Part shown: one piece after another, positions 8,108-14,922 of the stretch
How the letters are laid out: each line of letters starts with the position of its first letter
How positions within the stretch are numbered: the first letter of the stretch is position 1
Source: Colwellia sp.
GTDB taxonomy: Bacteria > Pseudomonadota > Gammaproteobacteria > Enterobacterales > Alteromonadaceae
DNA: 35,146 nt
NCBI GenBank assembly: GCA_029938115.1
Contig: JAPYOP010000010.1
Coordinates: 6,541 to 41,686 of the forward strand
Reading direction: 5' to 3'
Made by a program: the position numbers and the translations under genes
Notes under the pieces: model-generated
What the model was told of the DNA's origin: nothing
The model's database searches: none
What the model saw: only the letters and a program-made list of their open reading frames with translations

Positions 8108-9811
8108 ATGTTTTCAAAAAACAACCACTATTTAGACGATACTCTACTGATCTTAACTATGGCTATATTAGCCGGCTGTGGATTAATCTACGAATATCTG
8201 CTTTCACATTACGCGGGTAGGGTACTTGGAGTAATGGAAAGCACCATCTACACCATGATAGGTTTAATGATTGTCTCTATGGGCTTAGGGGCTTTTGCTG
8301 CCCGTAATGTACGTTGCGCTTATAACGGTTTCGTTTATTTAGAGTTAATTATTGCCTTGCTCGGCGCAAGTGCAATTTTAGTTATTGGTGGACTAATAGC
8401 TATAACACAAACATTACCTCACATTATTGCAGATATGTTCGCCCTGCCGCCCGATATGCTTCCACAAGGTGGAATATTTAATCAGCTAAGCTTTTTAGCA
8501 ATCAACAGTCCTTATTTTTTCGGTGTAGTTTTAGGTTTTTTCATTGGTATGGAAATTCCATTAATCGCCCGTATTCGTGAACAAATTCATGGGCAACACC
8601 TTGATAACAATTTAGGCACAATTTATGGTGCAGACTATATTGGCGCGGGTGCTGGTGCTGCTATTTGGGTACTTTTTTTATTAAGCATAGATATAAGCAA
8701 GGCTGCCGCGTTAACCGCTAGTTTAAACTTAATTGCTGGCACATTTTTTATCTTACGATATTGGCACAAGTTGAAATGGCGAAAAACATTTGTTGGTTTG
8801 CATCTTGTATTAGCCTTAATTATTGCTTTGATGTTTAATTATGGCAATCAATGGCTTAATCAAATGAACAGTTTGCTTTATTTAGACACAGTGGTACATA
8901 GTCAAAAAACACGCTATCAGCAGCTCACTTTTACCGAACGAAATATGGGTTTAAACTCAGGCTATGCCCAAAAAAGCATTATCAATTTTTATCTTAATGG
9001 CCGCTTACAGTTTTCTTCTATTGATGAGCAGATTTATCACGATTACTTAGTCGCCCCTGTTTTAGCAGGCTCTGCTCGCCATGATAATATTTTAATCATT
9101 GGCGGCGGTGATGGTTTAGCGCTGAGGGATGTATTGAATTACAATCCTAAAAAGGTAACGTTGATCGACTTAGATAGCGAATTAATTGATATTTTCCAGC
9201 AACCTAATTCACATTTAGATAAAAATCTTGCTATAAAAATCAGTTATTTAAATAAGAATAGTTTACAAGATAAACGTGTCAATATTTTACGAAGTGATGC
9301 TTTTATCACCATAAATGAATTACTAAAATCCGGGCAAATGTTTGATGCGATTATTGTCGATTTACCCGACCCTAGTCATCCAGATCTAAATAAACTTTAT
9401 TCAGTTAACTTTTATGCTCGATTAAAGCAATTACTTAGTGGCGATGGCTTAATAGCGATTCAGTCTACCAGCCCTTATCACGCTAAAAACTCCTTTATTT
9501 CTATTGGTAAAACATTAGAAGCGGCCAATTTTGTTTATGTACAGCAGTACCACGATAATGTACCGAGCTTTGGTGAGTGGGGTTGGACTATTGCCGCAAA
9601 AACAGGCGCGAGTCCGTTAGCCAGACTAAATAAGTTAAATGAATTGCCTGTTCAACATACATGGCTTAATTTAGAAATGTTAAGGGCAGCTTTCATTTTT
9701 CCAAATGACTTCTATCATGATAAGGAGAATATTGGCATTAATACTTTAGGCAGCCATACCCTTTACCAGTTGCATCAAAAAGCTTGGCAAGACCAACAAG
9801 GGATACAATAA
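8108..9811 (+). CDS. Membrane-anchored spermidine/spermine synthase-like protein
   Basis: A 567-residue two-part protein. Residues 1-250 are about seven transmembrane helices. Residues 255-535 are a polyamine aminopropyltransferase (Rossmann methyltransferase-like) domain. Visible motifs are ILIIGGGDGLALRDVL (GGGDG at 332-336, nucleotide binding), the acidic strand VTLIDLDSELI, DAF after the fourth strand, and IVDLPDPSHP, which carries the family's active-site Asp region. Soluble SpeE is about 290 residues. The helical N-terminus marks the membrane-fused subfamily that occurs with PspA and DUF350 genes. It would be expected to transfer aminopropyl groups to a polyamine at the inner membrane, but substrate is unproven. 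No good ribosome binding site precedes the ATG. Confidence 0.87.
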   Translation: MFSKNNHYLDDTLLILTMAILAGCGLIYEYLLSHYAGRVLGVMESTIYTMIGLMIVSMGLGAFAARNVRCAYNGFVYLELIIALLGASAILVIGGLIAITQTLPHIIADMFALPPDMLPQGGIFNQLSFLAINSPYFFGVVLGFFIGMEIPLIARIREQIHGQHLDNNLGTIYGADYIGAGAGAAIWVLFLLSIDISKAAALTASLNLIAGTFFILRYWHKLKWRKTFVGLHLVLALIIALMFNYGNQWLNQMNSLLYLDTVVHSQKTRYQQLTFTERNMGLNSGYAQKSIINFYLNGRLQFSSIDEQIYHDYLVAPVLAGSARHDNILIIGGGDGLALRDVLNYNPKKVTLIDLDSELIDIFQQPNSHLDKNLAIKISYLNKNSLQDKRVNILRSDAFITINELLKSGQMFDAIIVDLPDPSHPDLNKLYSVNFYARLKQLLSGDGLIAIQSTSPYHAKNSFISIGKTLEAANFVYVQQYHDNVPSFGEWGWTIAAKTGASPLARLNKLNELPVQHTWLNLEMLRAAFIFPNDFYHDKENIGINTLGSHTLYQLHQKAWQDQQGIQ

Positions 9812-9878
9812 AGACCCGTAAAAAAAGTAGCTAGTACGACAAATTTAGAATAACAAAGATATAAAGAAAGAAAAAACA

Positions 9879-9897
9879 CTTGACATAATATGTCAAG
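9879..9897. promoter_or_regulatory. Palindromic operator, copy 2 (19-base perfect dyad)
   Basis: CTTGACATA-A-TATGTCAAG, with 9-base arms. Its left arm contains the consensus -35 box TTGACA, so a bound protein should exclude RNA polymerase. It has the same core as the sites at 5988-6000 and 9917-9931. Confidence 0.75.
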
Positions 9898-9907
9898 ATG
9901 CTAAATT
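9880..9907 (+). promoter_or_regulatory. Promoter of Psp-like block B
   Basis: Perfect TTGACA (9880-9885), a 16-base spacer and TAAATT (9902-9907). The predicted start near 9914 lies between the two operators. Confidence 0.65.
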
Positions 9908-9916
9908 TAACTCCGG

Positions 9917-9931
9917 TGACATATTATGTCA
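9917..9931. promoter_or_regulatory. Palindromic operator, copy 3 (TGACATA-T-TATGTCA)
   Basis: A perfect dyad with 7-base arms, 36 bases centre to centre from copy 2 and just downstream of the predicted transcription start. A pair of sites flanking the promoter core is typical of repression. Confidence 0.7.
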
Positions 9932-9969
9932 TCTTCCACAAATAGTAGCGTAATAAGGATAGGAAATAC

Positions 9970-10383
9970 ATGAACATTCATACTATAGCCGATCATTTAA
10001 ATAGTTTGGCCGACAATTCAGATACAGGGATGACTTTTGACTGCCAACCAATTTCAGGTGAAGTCGATGTACTGCAAATTACTATTTTAGGTCGAGAGGA
10101 GTTGCCCATTTTTGTGTCGGTAACTGACGATCAAATATTATGCATCAGCTACCTTTGGGGCGCTGATGAAGTGAAACCAGATTGCCAAGCCGTAATGCAT
10201 GAGAGCATGTTAGAAATGAACATTCCCATGCCATTATCATCATTTTCAAAAATTGGTGATAAATATGTCGTTTTCGGTGCACTTTCTATCAATTCTAATT
10301 TTGATGACATTGAGCACGAACTCGCGGTATTAAGCAATAATGCCTTAGAAGTAATTGATGATATGGGTGACTACCTACTGTAG
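9970..10383 (+). CDS. yjfI: DUF2170 family protein (YjfI-like)
   Basis: A 137-residue acidic cytoplasmic protein without signal peptide or membrane helix. Its length, the central ILGREELPIFVSVTDDQILC stretch and the C-terminal block SFSKIGDKYVVFGALS match my recollection of DUF2170/YjfI. As in E. coli yjfIJK, it is followed immediately by PspA and DUF2491 genes, which supports the call. AGGATAGGA precedes the ATG. First gene of block B, downstream of the two operators. Molecular function is unknown; the conserved linkage suggests an accessory role for PspA. Confidence 0.8.
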   Translation: MNIHTIADHLNSLADNSDTGMTFDCQPISGEVDVLQITILGREELPIFVSVTDDQILCISYLWGADEVKPDCQAVMHESMLEMNIPMPLSSFSKIGDKYVVFGALSINSNFDDIEHELAVLSNNALEVIDDMGDYLL

Positions 10384-10400
10384 GTCGTCATTAATTTCGA
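10379..10400. repeat. REP-like repeat overlapping the yjfI stop codon
   Basis: TGTAGGTCG (10379-10387) includes the yjfI TAG stop. GTCG at 10384-10387 pairs with CGAC at 10397-10400. ACCTAC-T-GTAGGT (10373-10385) is also a perfect dyad over the stop. It shares its core with the repeats in the leu operon. Confidence 0.4.
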
Positions 10401-10453
10401 CAAGAAAACAAGCTAAAACATCAGCACGTTTCAAATAGTTTAGGAGAAAAATT

Positions 10454-11143
10454 ATGAGTATATTTAAAAAAATTATGACTGCAATTCGTGGTGGCGCATC
10501 AGAAGCTGGCGAAGCGATTATTGATGCCAATGCTACCCGTATTTTTGAACAAGAAATCCGTGATGCTGAAAATCATTTAACTAAAGCTAAGCGCGATTTA
10601 ACCGGTGTAATGGCTGAACAAATGTCTGCACAACGCGAGGTTTCACGTTTAGAAAAAGAAATCAGCGAGCATGAAGGTTATGCCGGACAAGCATTAGAAA
10701 AAGGTGATGAAACTTTAGCACTTGCTGTTGCAGAAAAAATAGCTAATTTAGAAAGCGAGTTAGCAGATCAACAACAAGCACATAACAGCTTTGCCGGTAA
10801 TGCTAATAGACTAAAAGAGTTAGTTAAGAAAAGTGAACGTCAAGTCACAGAACACAAACGTCAGCTTTCGATGGTGAAAACAACAGAAAGTGTGCAGAAA
10901 GCAACATCTGCGATTACTGATAACTTTTCATCAAGTAACTCAAAACTACTTAGTGCTAAAGATTCATTAGAGCGCATAAAAGCCAAGCAACAAAAATTTG
11001 ATGATAAAATGAAAGCGGCAGAACTACTAGAATCTGAAGATTCAGACACATCATTAGCAGCACAATTAAAAGCTGCAGGTATTGGCGCACAAGATAGCAG
11101 TGCCAACTCAGTGTTAGACCGCATTAAAGCGAAGCAAAAGTAA
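10454..11143 (+). CDS. yjfJ: PspA/IM30 (ESCRT-III-like) membrane maintenance protein, YjfJ type
   Basis: A 229-residue, mainly alpha-helical coiled-coil protein. It starts MSIFKKIMTAIRGGASEAGE, a typical amphipathic membrane-binding N-terminus. A long hairpin of helices follows (about 40-165, rich in Glu/Lys/Gln/Ala with heptads), then a C-terminal segment DSLERIKAKQQKFDDKMKAA and a final VLDRIKAKQK. PspA proteins oligomerise on stressed membranes to limit proton leakage. No PspF, PspB or PspC gene and no sigma-54 promoter is nearby, so regulation differs from classical pspABC. Good AGGAG site 8 bases before the ATG. A terminator-like hairpin follows directly, so this gene may be made in excess over those downstream. 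Confidence 0.92.
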   Translation: MSIFKKIMTAIRGGASEAGEAIIDANATRIFEQEIRDAENHLTKAKRDLTGVMAEQMSAQREVSRLEKEISEHEGYAGQALEKGDETLALAVAEKIANLESELADQQQAHNSFAGNANRLKELVKKSERQVTEHKRQLSMVKTTESVQKATSAITDNFSSSNSKLLSAKDSLERIKAKQQKFDDKMKAAELLESEDSDTSLAAQLKAAGIGAQDSSANSVLDRIKAKQK

Positions 11144-11154
11144 ACATTGAGTTT

Positions 11155-11196
11155 TCGAGCAGCGAGTGACTAATAACTCACTGCTCGAAGTTTTTT
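11155..11196 (+). terminator. Intrinsic terminator/attenuator inside block B
   Basis: TCGAGCAGCGAGT (11155-11167) pairs with ACTCACTGCTCGA (11176-11188) with one mismatch around an 8-base loop. A run of six T follows at 11191-11196. It lies between the pspA stop and the DUF2491 start, so partial termination would lower expression of the last two genes. Confidence 0.7.
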
Positions 11197-11219
11197 CTAC
11201 TCGATATTTAAGGTATCAA

Positions 11220-11861
11220 ATGAGCTTTTTTAAGAAAATTTTTAATAAATCAGAACAAAAGCAACGTAAGTTAACGCAAGTAAATCAACTTTTAGTAAAT
11301 GATATTATTGTATTAACTGACAGTTTTGCTTTACCCGAAGTATTGCGTGGTCAACAATTGCAAGTAACCGCTGTAAATTGTTACGAGTATGAAAACAGCA
11401 CGCAATCAGAATGGACACTACAGGGAAGTAATGAGCTATTAATCTTTTTATCTTTAGATGTTGATGATGCTACTGAATTGAAATTTTCTTTAAAAATAGA
11501 TCCTGAAGATGTCGAAACACTATTTAATTTAGACCGTTTCTCTGAAATTTTTGACGAACCCGGTCAAGCTTTTATTGATAGAAAAACTGATAACGATCGA
11601 ACAACTAGTTGGAGTAGTGAACAGTATCAACAGAGTGTTTTTGCAAACGTTGGATATTTTCATCGCAAAGACCATCGCAGTGAAAACCTGAGTGCTTATG
11701 AAGGTAAAGATGCTGGTGAACAGCTTGAGTTATACTCCTTGTATAACGAAGATCAGAGCAAGGGTGTGGATATAGAAGTTTGGTCAGATGGTGAGACTGA
11801 TGTGTTTCTCACTTTGTTCAGGCCATTAACTGACATTATTGACATGTATCCAGCAAGTTAG
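11220..11861 (+). CDS. yjfK: DUF2491 family protein (YjfK-like)
   Basis: 213 residues from the ATG at 11220. An in-frame GTG at 11166 would add 18 residues, but it lies inside the terminator stem, whereas the ATG has AAGG 6 bases upstream and begins MSFFKKIFNK, a PspA-like amphipathic start. The body has beta-strand-rich stretches (INDIIVLTDSFALPEVLRGQ-like, then ELLIFLSLDVDDATELKF) and an acidic C-terminus ending near DVFLTLFRPLTDIIDMYP. Length, start and position after pspA match YjfK. Soluble, function unknown, presumably a PspA partner. The motif written above as -like is approximate: the sequence reads VNDIIVLTDSFALPEVLRGQ. Confidence 0.8.
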   Translation: MSFFKKIFNKSEQKQRKLTQVNQLLVNDIIVLTDSFALPEVLRGQQLQVTAVNCYEYENSTQSEWTLQGSNELLIFLSLDVDDATELKFSLKIDPEDVETLFNLDRFSEIFDEPGQAFIDRKTDNDRTTSWSSEQYQQSVFANVGYFHRKDHRSENLSAYEGKDAGEQLELYSLYNEDQSKGVDIEVWSDGETDVFLTLFRPLTDIIDMYPAS

Positions 11862-11872
11862 GGTTATACAAC

Positions 11873-12196
11873 ATGACTAAAAAAATGCCTGATAAATGGC
11901 AATCATCAATAAAAGCTATGAAAGCCGTACAGGTTGCTTTTGATATGGATGAAAAAATTCAACTTTCAATCAGAAGAGAAGCGCTTGACGCTGGATTAAG
12001 CCCTTCTGATCAAATTCGAGACATATTAGGTTTACCTATTAATAAACGTCCAAAGCGCCCTCGCCTTACCGTAAGTTTAGCGCCCAATGATTACCAAGTA
12101 TTAGCTGAAAAGTATGATCTTAAATCAGAACAACAACTTGAGATTAAAAAAAAGTTAATGGATGAACTTATAGCGCATGTAAATAAAAATCGATAG
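11873..12196 (+). CDS. Small protein with ribbon-helix-helix-like pattern, candidate regulator
   Basis: 107 residues, last gene of block B, 11 bases after yjfK. VQVAFDMDEKIQLSIRREAL followed by DAGLSPSDQIRDILGL fits the Arc/CopG/MetJ ribbon-helix-helix plan: an alternating beta strand, a first helix, a Gly turn, then SPSDQIRDIL as second helix. A second, weaker copy may follow a basic linker (KRPKRP): RLTVSLAPNDYQVLAEKYDL and a terminal helix. Proteins of this fold bind short palindromes, and the operon carries three, so autoregulation is an attractive inference. It could instead be a structural partner without DNA binding. I do not recognise a named family. Confidence 0.65.
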   Translation: MTKKMPDKWQSSIKAMKAVQVAFDMDEKIQLSIRREALDAGLSPSDQIRDILGLPINKRPKRPRLTVSLAPNDYQVLAEKYDLKSEQQLEIKKKLMDELIAHVNKNR

Positions 12197-12364
12197 CCAA
12201 TAGTTTTATTTATAATACATCTTTATAATTCACTTTATTAACTCAATAATTAATCCCCTAGGCTCTTCAATTAAAGGGGGTAATTGCTGCTAGTACCACT
12301 CATCGTTATCAACAAAGCTCAAACCCTGTAAAAATATCTTGATAAAATTCACTATAAACTGCTC

Positions 12365-13012
12365 TTAAGTAATATTTGTTCTATCATGATACAAAGCATA
12401 ACCTCGAGCGGCCTTACTCAATTTACCGGGAGTCATTGTTACTACTGCCATTAATTGCTTCGCTAAAACAAAAAGAGCTTGTTCATCACCACTTACAAGT
12501 TCTATTTCTAATTCATTAATAGTCTGTGTCGGCTCATTTAACTTAGTGCAAATAATCCCTTTATCTAAAGCGAGCTCAATAATATTTTCGCCTTGGTAAA
12601 TTAGCCAAGTCTGTCGACTAAAGTCAGTTGAAAAAATCACCTGTAAATTTTTCTCTAATTTTTCAACATTGGTATTTTTAGGCCAGATTTTGATAGGAAA
12701 CAAAGATAAATTCAATTGTTTTTCTACAATGTCAATATTGTATTCTGGGCGCTGATGTAAACAGCCTACAACCTTGCCTGCGGTTTTAATGGTTTGTTCA
12801 TATTGCTGGTTTTTAGTGCGTATTCTTAAACCAAAATCCATCTTTCTTAATGCTAAATGTTCAGTATCAAAGTAGTCATTAGTTAACTGGTTTTGGCTTC
12901 GCTCAAAGCTAATATTTTTAGCCGTTAACATTGCGGTAATTTTATCGGCTAGATGATCATTTTTATCATCTGTGCCGGGTAATAAGTATTTAAGTTCTAT
13001 TTCTGTAGTCAT
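12365..13012 (-). CDS. CYTH-domain triphosphatase, YgiF-like, without CHAD domain
   Basis: 215 residues from the ATG at 13012; the reading frame extends 13 codons upstream, but CYTH proteins start next to the ExExK motif and GAGA precedes this ATG. Motifs are EIELKYLLP at the N-terminus (ExExK metal/phosphate tunnel), FGLRIR, KTAGKVVGCLHQRPEYN, FSTDFSRQTWL, ELALDKG, ELEIELVSGD and LSKAARGYALYHD. These align block by block with the first 200 residues of E. coli YgiF, an inorganic triphosphatase. E. coli YgiF continues into a CHAD domain; this protein stops right after the CYTH domain. Expected activity is hydrolysis of tripolyphosphate or a similar compound. Divergent from the YgiM-like gene. 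Confidence 0.88.
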   Translation of the reverse strand: MTTEIELKYLLPGTDDKNDHLADKITAMLTAKNISFERSQNQLTNDYFDTEHLALRKMDFGLRIRTKNQQYEQTIKTAGKVVGCLHQRPEYNIDIVEKQLNLSLFPIKIWPKNTNVEKLEKNLQVIFSTDFSRQTWLIYQGENIIELALDKGIICTKLNEPTQTINELEIELVSGDEQALFVLAKQLMAVVTMTPGKLSKAARGYALYHDRTNIT

Positions 13013-13045
13013 ATTCTCACAAACATCAATTTCATTGCATAATTC

Positions 13046-13072
13046 AAACAAGGCACAGCATACACCTTGTTT
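13046..13072. promoter_or_regulatory. Dyad in the CYTH/YgiM divergent gap
   Basis: AAACAAGG (13046-13053) and CCTTGTTT (13065-13072) are perfect inverted arms separated by 11 bases. It could be an operator or a hairpin in the CYTH mRNA leader. No regulator is identified. Confidence 0.4.
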
Positions 13073-13175
13073 AGGTTAGATACTCAATTTTATATTATTA
13101 TCAAAAACTTGATATCAAGACGCCAAACACATAGTATTTGGTTTTTAATGATTTATTTTATCTAGTGGTTGTTTC

Positions 13176-13793
13176 ATGAATATTTCTAGCAAGTTAGTCA
13201 AAAACATTTTTAAGCAAAATATTATCAGTTTTTTCATCCTATTCTCTTTTGCTTTTATTACTCAAGCTCAAGAAAATCAACAAGCGTACATTTCTGATGA
13301 TTTAACTATATACATGCATGCGGGTCCCGGTACAAATTATCGCATATTGGGCACTATTAATGCCGGTGCCGCAATACAAATAACGGGGAAATCAGAAAAT
13401 AGTTACAATGAAATTATTGATGAAAAAAGCCGTATTACTTGGGTAGAAACGAAATATATCACCAATAGTCCAGGTTTACGTTTTGTTGTCGCTGAGCTAA
13501 ATGGAAAAATAACCAACAATAGTGACTACACTAGTCAACTTGATGGTGAGGTTAATGAGTTAAAAAGCTCAATCGAAATACTTAGCCAAGATAAAAGAAA
13601 GCTATCTTCTCAATTAAAAAAAGTACAACTTCAACTTAAAGAAACTCAAAGCAAAGTAAAAAACCAAGATACAAAAATTTTAACGCAACGTTTTTATAAT
13701 GGCGCGATTGTATTAGGTGTAGGTTTAATATTTGGGTTAATTTTACCGCGATTTTTTGCTCGTCGCCGAAGCAACATGGATAGCTGGAGCTAG
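13176..13793 (+). CDS. ygiM: SH3-domain and C-terminal anchor protein, YgiM type
   Basis: 205 residues: N-terminal signal peptide (cleavage probably after TQAQ, near residue 32), a bacterial SH3 domain (about 36-105; DDLTIYMHAGPGTNYRILG, VETKYITNSPG), a coiled coil (about 115-168), one C-terminal transmembrane helix (about 172-190; GAIVLGVGLIFGLILPRFF) and a basic cytosolic tail ARRR. This order is typical of the YgiM family. The SH3 domain should face the periplasm, perhaps binding peptidoglycan. In E. coli ygiM precedes cca; here cca is about 19 kb away. Its stop is only 3 bases from that of the convergent glycosyltransferase. Confidence 0.9.
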   Translation: MNISSKLVKNIFKQNIISFFILFSFAFITQAQENQQAYISDDLTIYMHAGPGTNYRILGTINAGAAIQITGKSENSYNEIIDEKSRITWVETKYITNSPGLRFVVAELNGKITNNSDYTSQLDGEVNELKSSIEILSQDKRKLSSQLKKVQLQLKETQSKVKNQDTKILTQRFYNGAIVLGVGLIFGLILPRFFARRRSNMDSWS

Positions 13794-13796
13794 ACA

Positions 13797-14888
13797 TTAG
13801 ATTGATGTTAAGGATAAGTATAGAGATGCAATATTTTTTGCGCTAACTTTTGTTAATATTTCAGCATCTTCTAGTTTCACATCATCACTTAAAACTTGAT
13901 TAATAGCCTGAGCTAATTGCTCAGGTTTTCTTCTTGGTACTAAATATTTAGCCAAATCACCTGTTAAAATTTCATTGGGTCCATGGGGGCAATTAGTACT
14001 AACTACTTTAGTATTAACCGCAATAGCTTCTAACAAAACGGTTGGTAAACCTTCATAGTCAGAACTTAAAATTAACGCTTGAGCCTGCTTTATCCAATTA
14101 TACGGATTACTTTGAAAGCCCGGCAAAATGATCCTATCTTCAATGCCATATTTTTTTGCTAAAGTTAATGCTTTATCGGGTTTATTACATAACAATACTA
14201 AATTTACATTTGTGCTTACCTTAGCAAATGCTGCAAACAATACATCATGACGCTTTTGCTTCGCTAAACGTCCAACATGAATGATATAAGGTTCTTTTGG
14301 TATAGCTTCATTCTTAATTGAGGCTTTTTCTTTTATAGCTTCAATATCAAAAGGATTATAAATTGTTTGGATTTCACTCGGGACAATAACATTTCCAGCC
14401 TTAATTTCCTTTGCTATCCCCTTAGAAACAGATATTAATTTTTTTTTCGTTAAATTCTTTTTAGATTTTAACAAATACCAATATGCCAAAGGACCTAATT
14501 TTTTTTGTCTATTTAACTCCTCTGTCACACTATTGTGTACAACATAATAAACAGCAGGGACATTGCTTAGGGACAATAAATTATTACTGCGGTCTAAATT
14601 TGAAAGCACTAGATCACAAGGACCATTTTTTATCCTCTCATCACTAAACCAAGACTCTAAACGTTTAACACTCGATTTTATCAACCAAAATCTATCAACT
14701 TTAGACGCTTTATGGTTAAACAAACAAGCAACAGTTATATCGGCAGGAACATCATAATCACAACGATTACTTAATGACAAAATAGTTAACCGGTGTCCTT
14801 GTTTAACTAACTCAGTTGCCAAACTAATCATTACGCGCTCAGCACCGCCTCCAGATAAACTATCGATAACAATAATTATATTTTTCAT
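13797..14888 (-). CDS. Glycosyltransferase family 4
   Basis: 363-residue GT-B enzyme. The N-terminus MKNIIIVIDSLSGGGAERV carries the Gly-rich GGGAERV motif common in GT4 enzymes of surface polysaccharide synthesis. The C-terminal domain has HVGRLAKQKRHDVLF and an EX7E motif in SSDYEGLPTVLLEAIAVNTK, followed by CPHGPNEIL. Cytoplasmic, no membrane helix. It lies 34 bases downstream of another glycosyltransferase and probably shares its transcript. There is no room for a dedicated terminator before the convergent ygiM. Donor sugar unknown. Confidence 0.88.
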   Translation of the reverse strand: MKNIIIVIDSLSGGGAERVMISLATELVKQGHRLTILSLSNRCDYDVPADITVACLFNHKASKVDRFWLIKSSVKRLESWFSDERIKNGPCDLVLSNLDRSNNLLSLSNVPAVYYVVHNSVTEELNRQKKLGPLAYWYLLKSKKNLTKKKLISVSKGIAKEIKAGNVIVPSEIQTIYNPFDIEAIKEKASIKNEAIPKEPYIIHVGRLAKQKRHDVLFAAFAKVSTNVNLVLLCNKPDKALTLAKKYGIEDRIILPGFQSNPYNWIKQAQALILSSDYEGLPTVLLEAIAVNTKVVSTNCPHGPNEILTGDLAKYLVPRRKPEQLAQAINQVLSDDVKLEDAEILTKVSAKNIASLYLSLTSI

Positions 14889-14922
14889 TTTTACTCTATT
14901 GTTCTAATTAGTTCAGAAAAAG

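Noticed and set aside
9812..9969. Possible prophage or mobile-element boundary between the two Psp-like blocks
   Set aside because: Base composition and codon use do not change, and the palindromes are explained as operators at a promoter.
11166..11219. GTG start giving an 18-residue N-terminal extension of the DUF2491 protein
   Set aside because: The codon lies inside the terminator stem; the ATG at 11220 has a ribosome binding site and the expected N-terminus.
12248..12285. Stem CCCC/GGGG with AATTA/TAATT between the RHH and CYTH genes, as a two-way terminator
   Set aside because: Bulged, with an 18-base loop and no T-tract; too weak to call.
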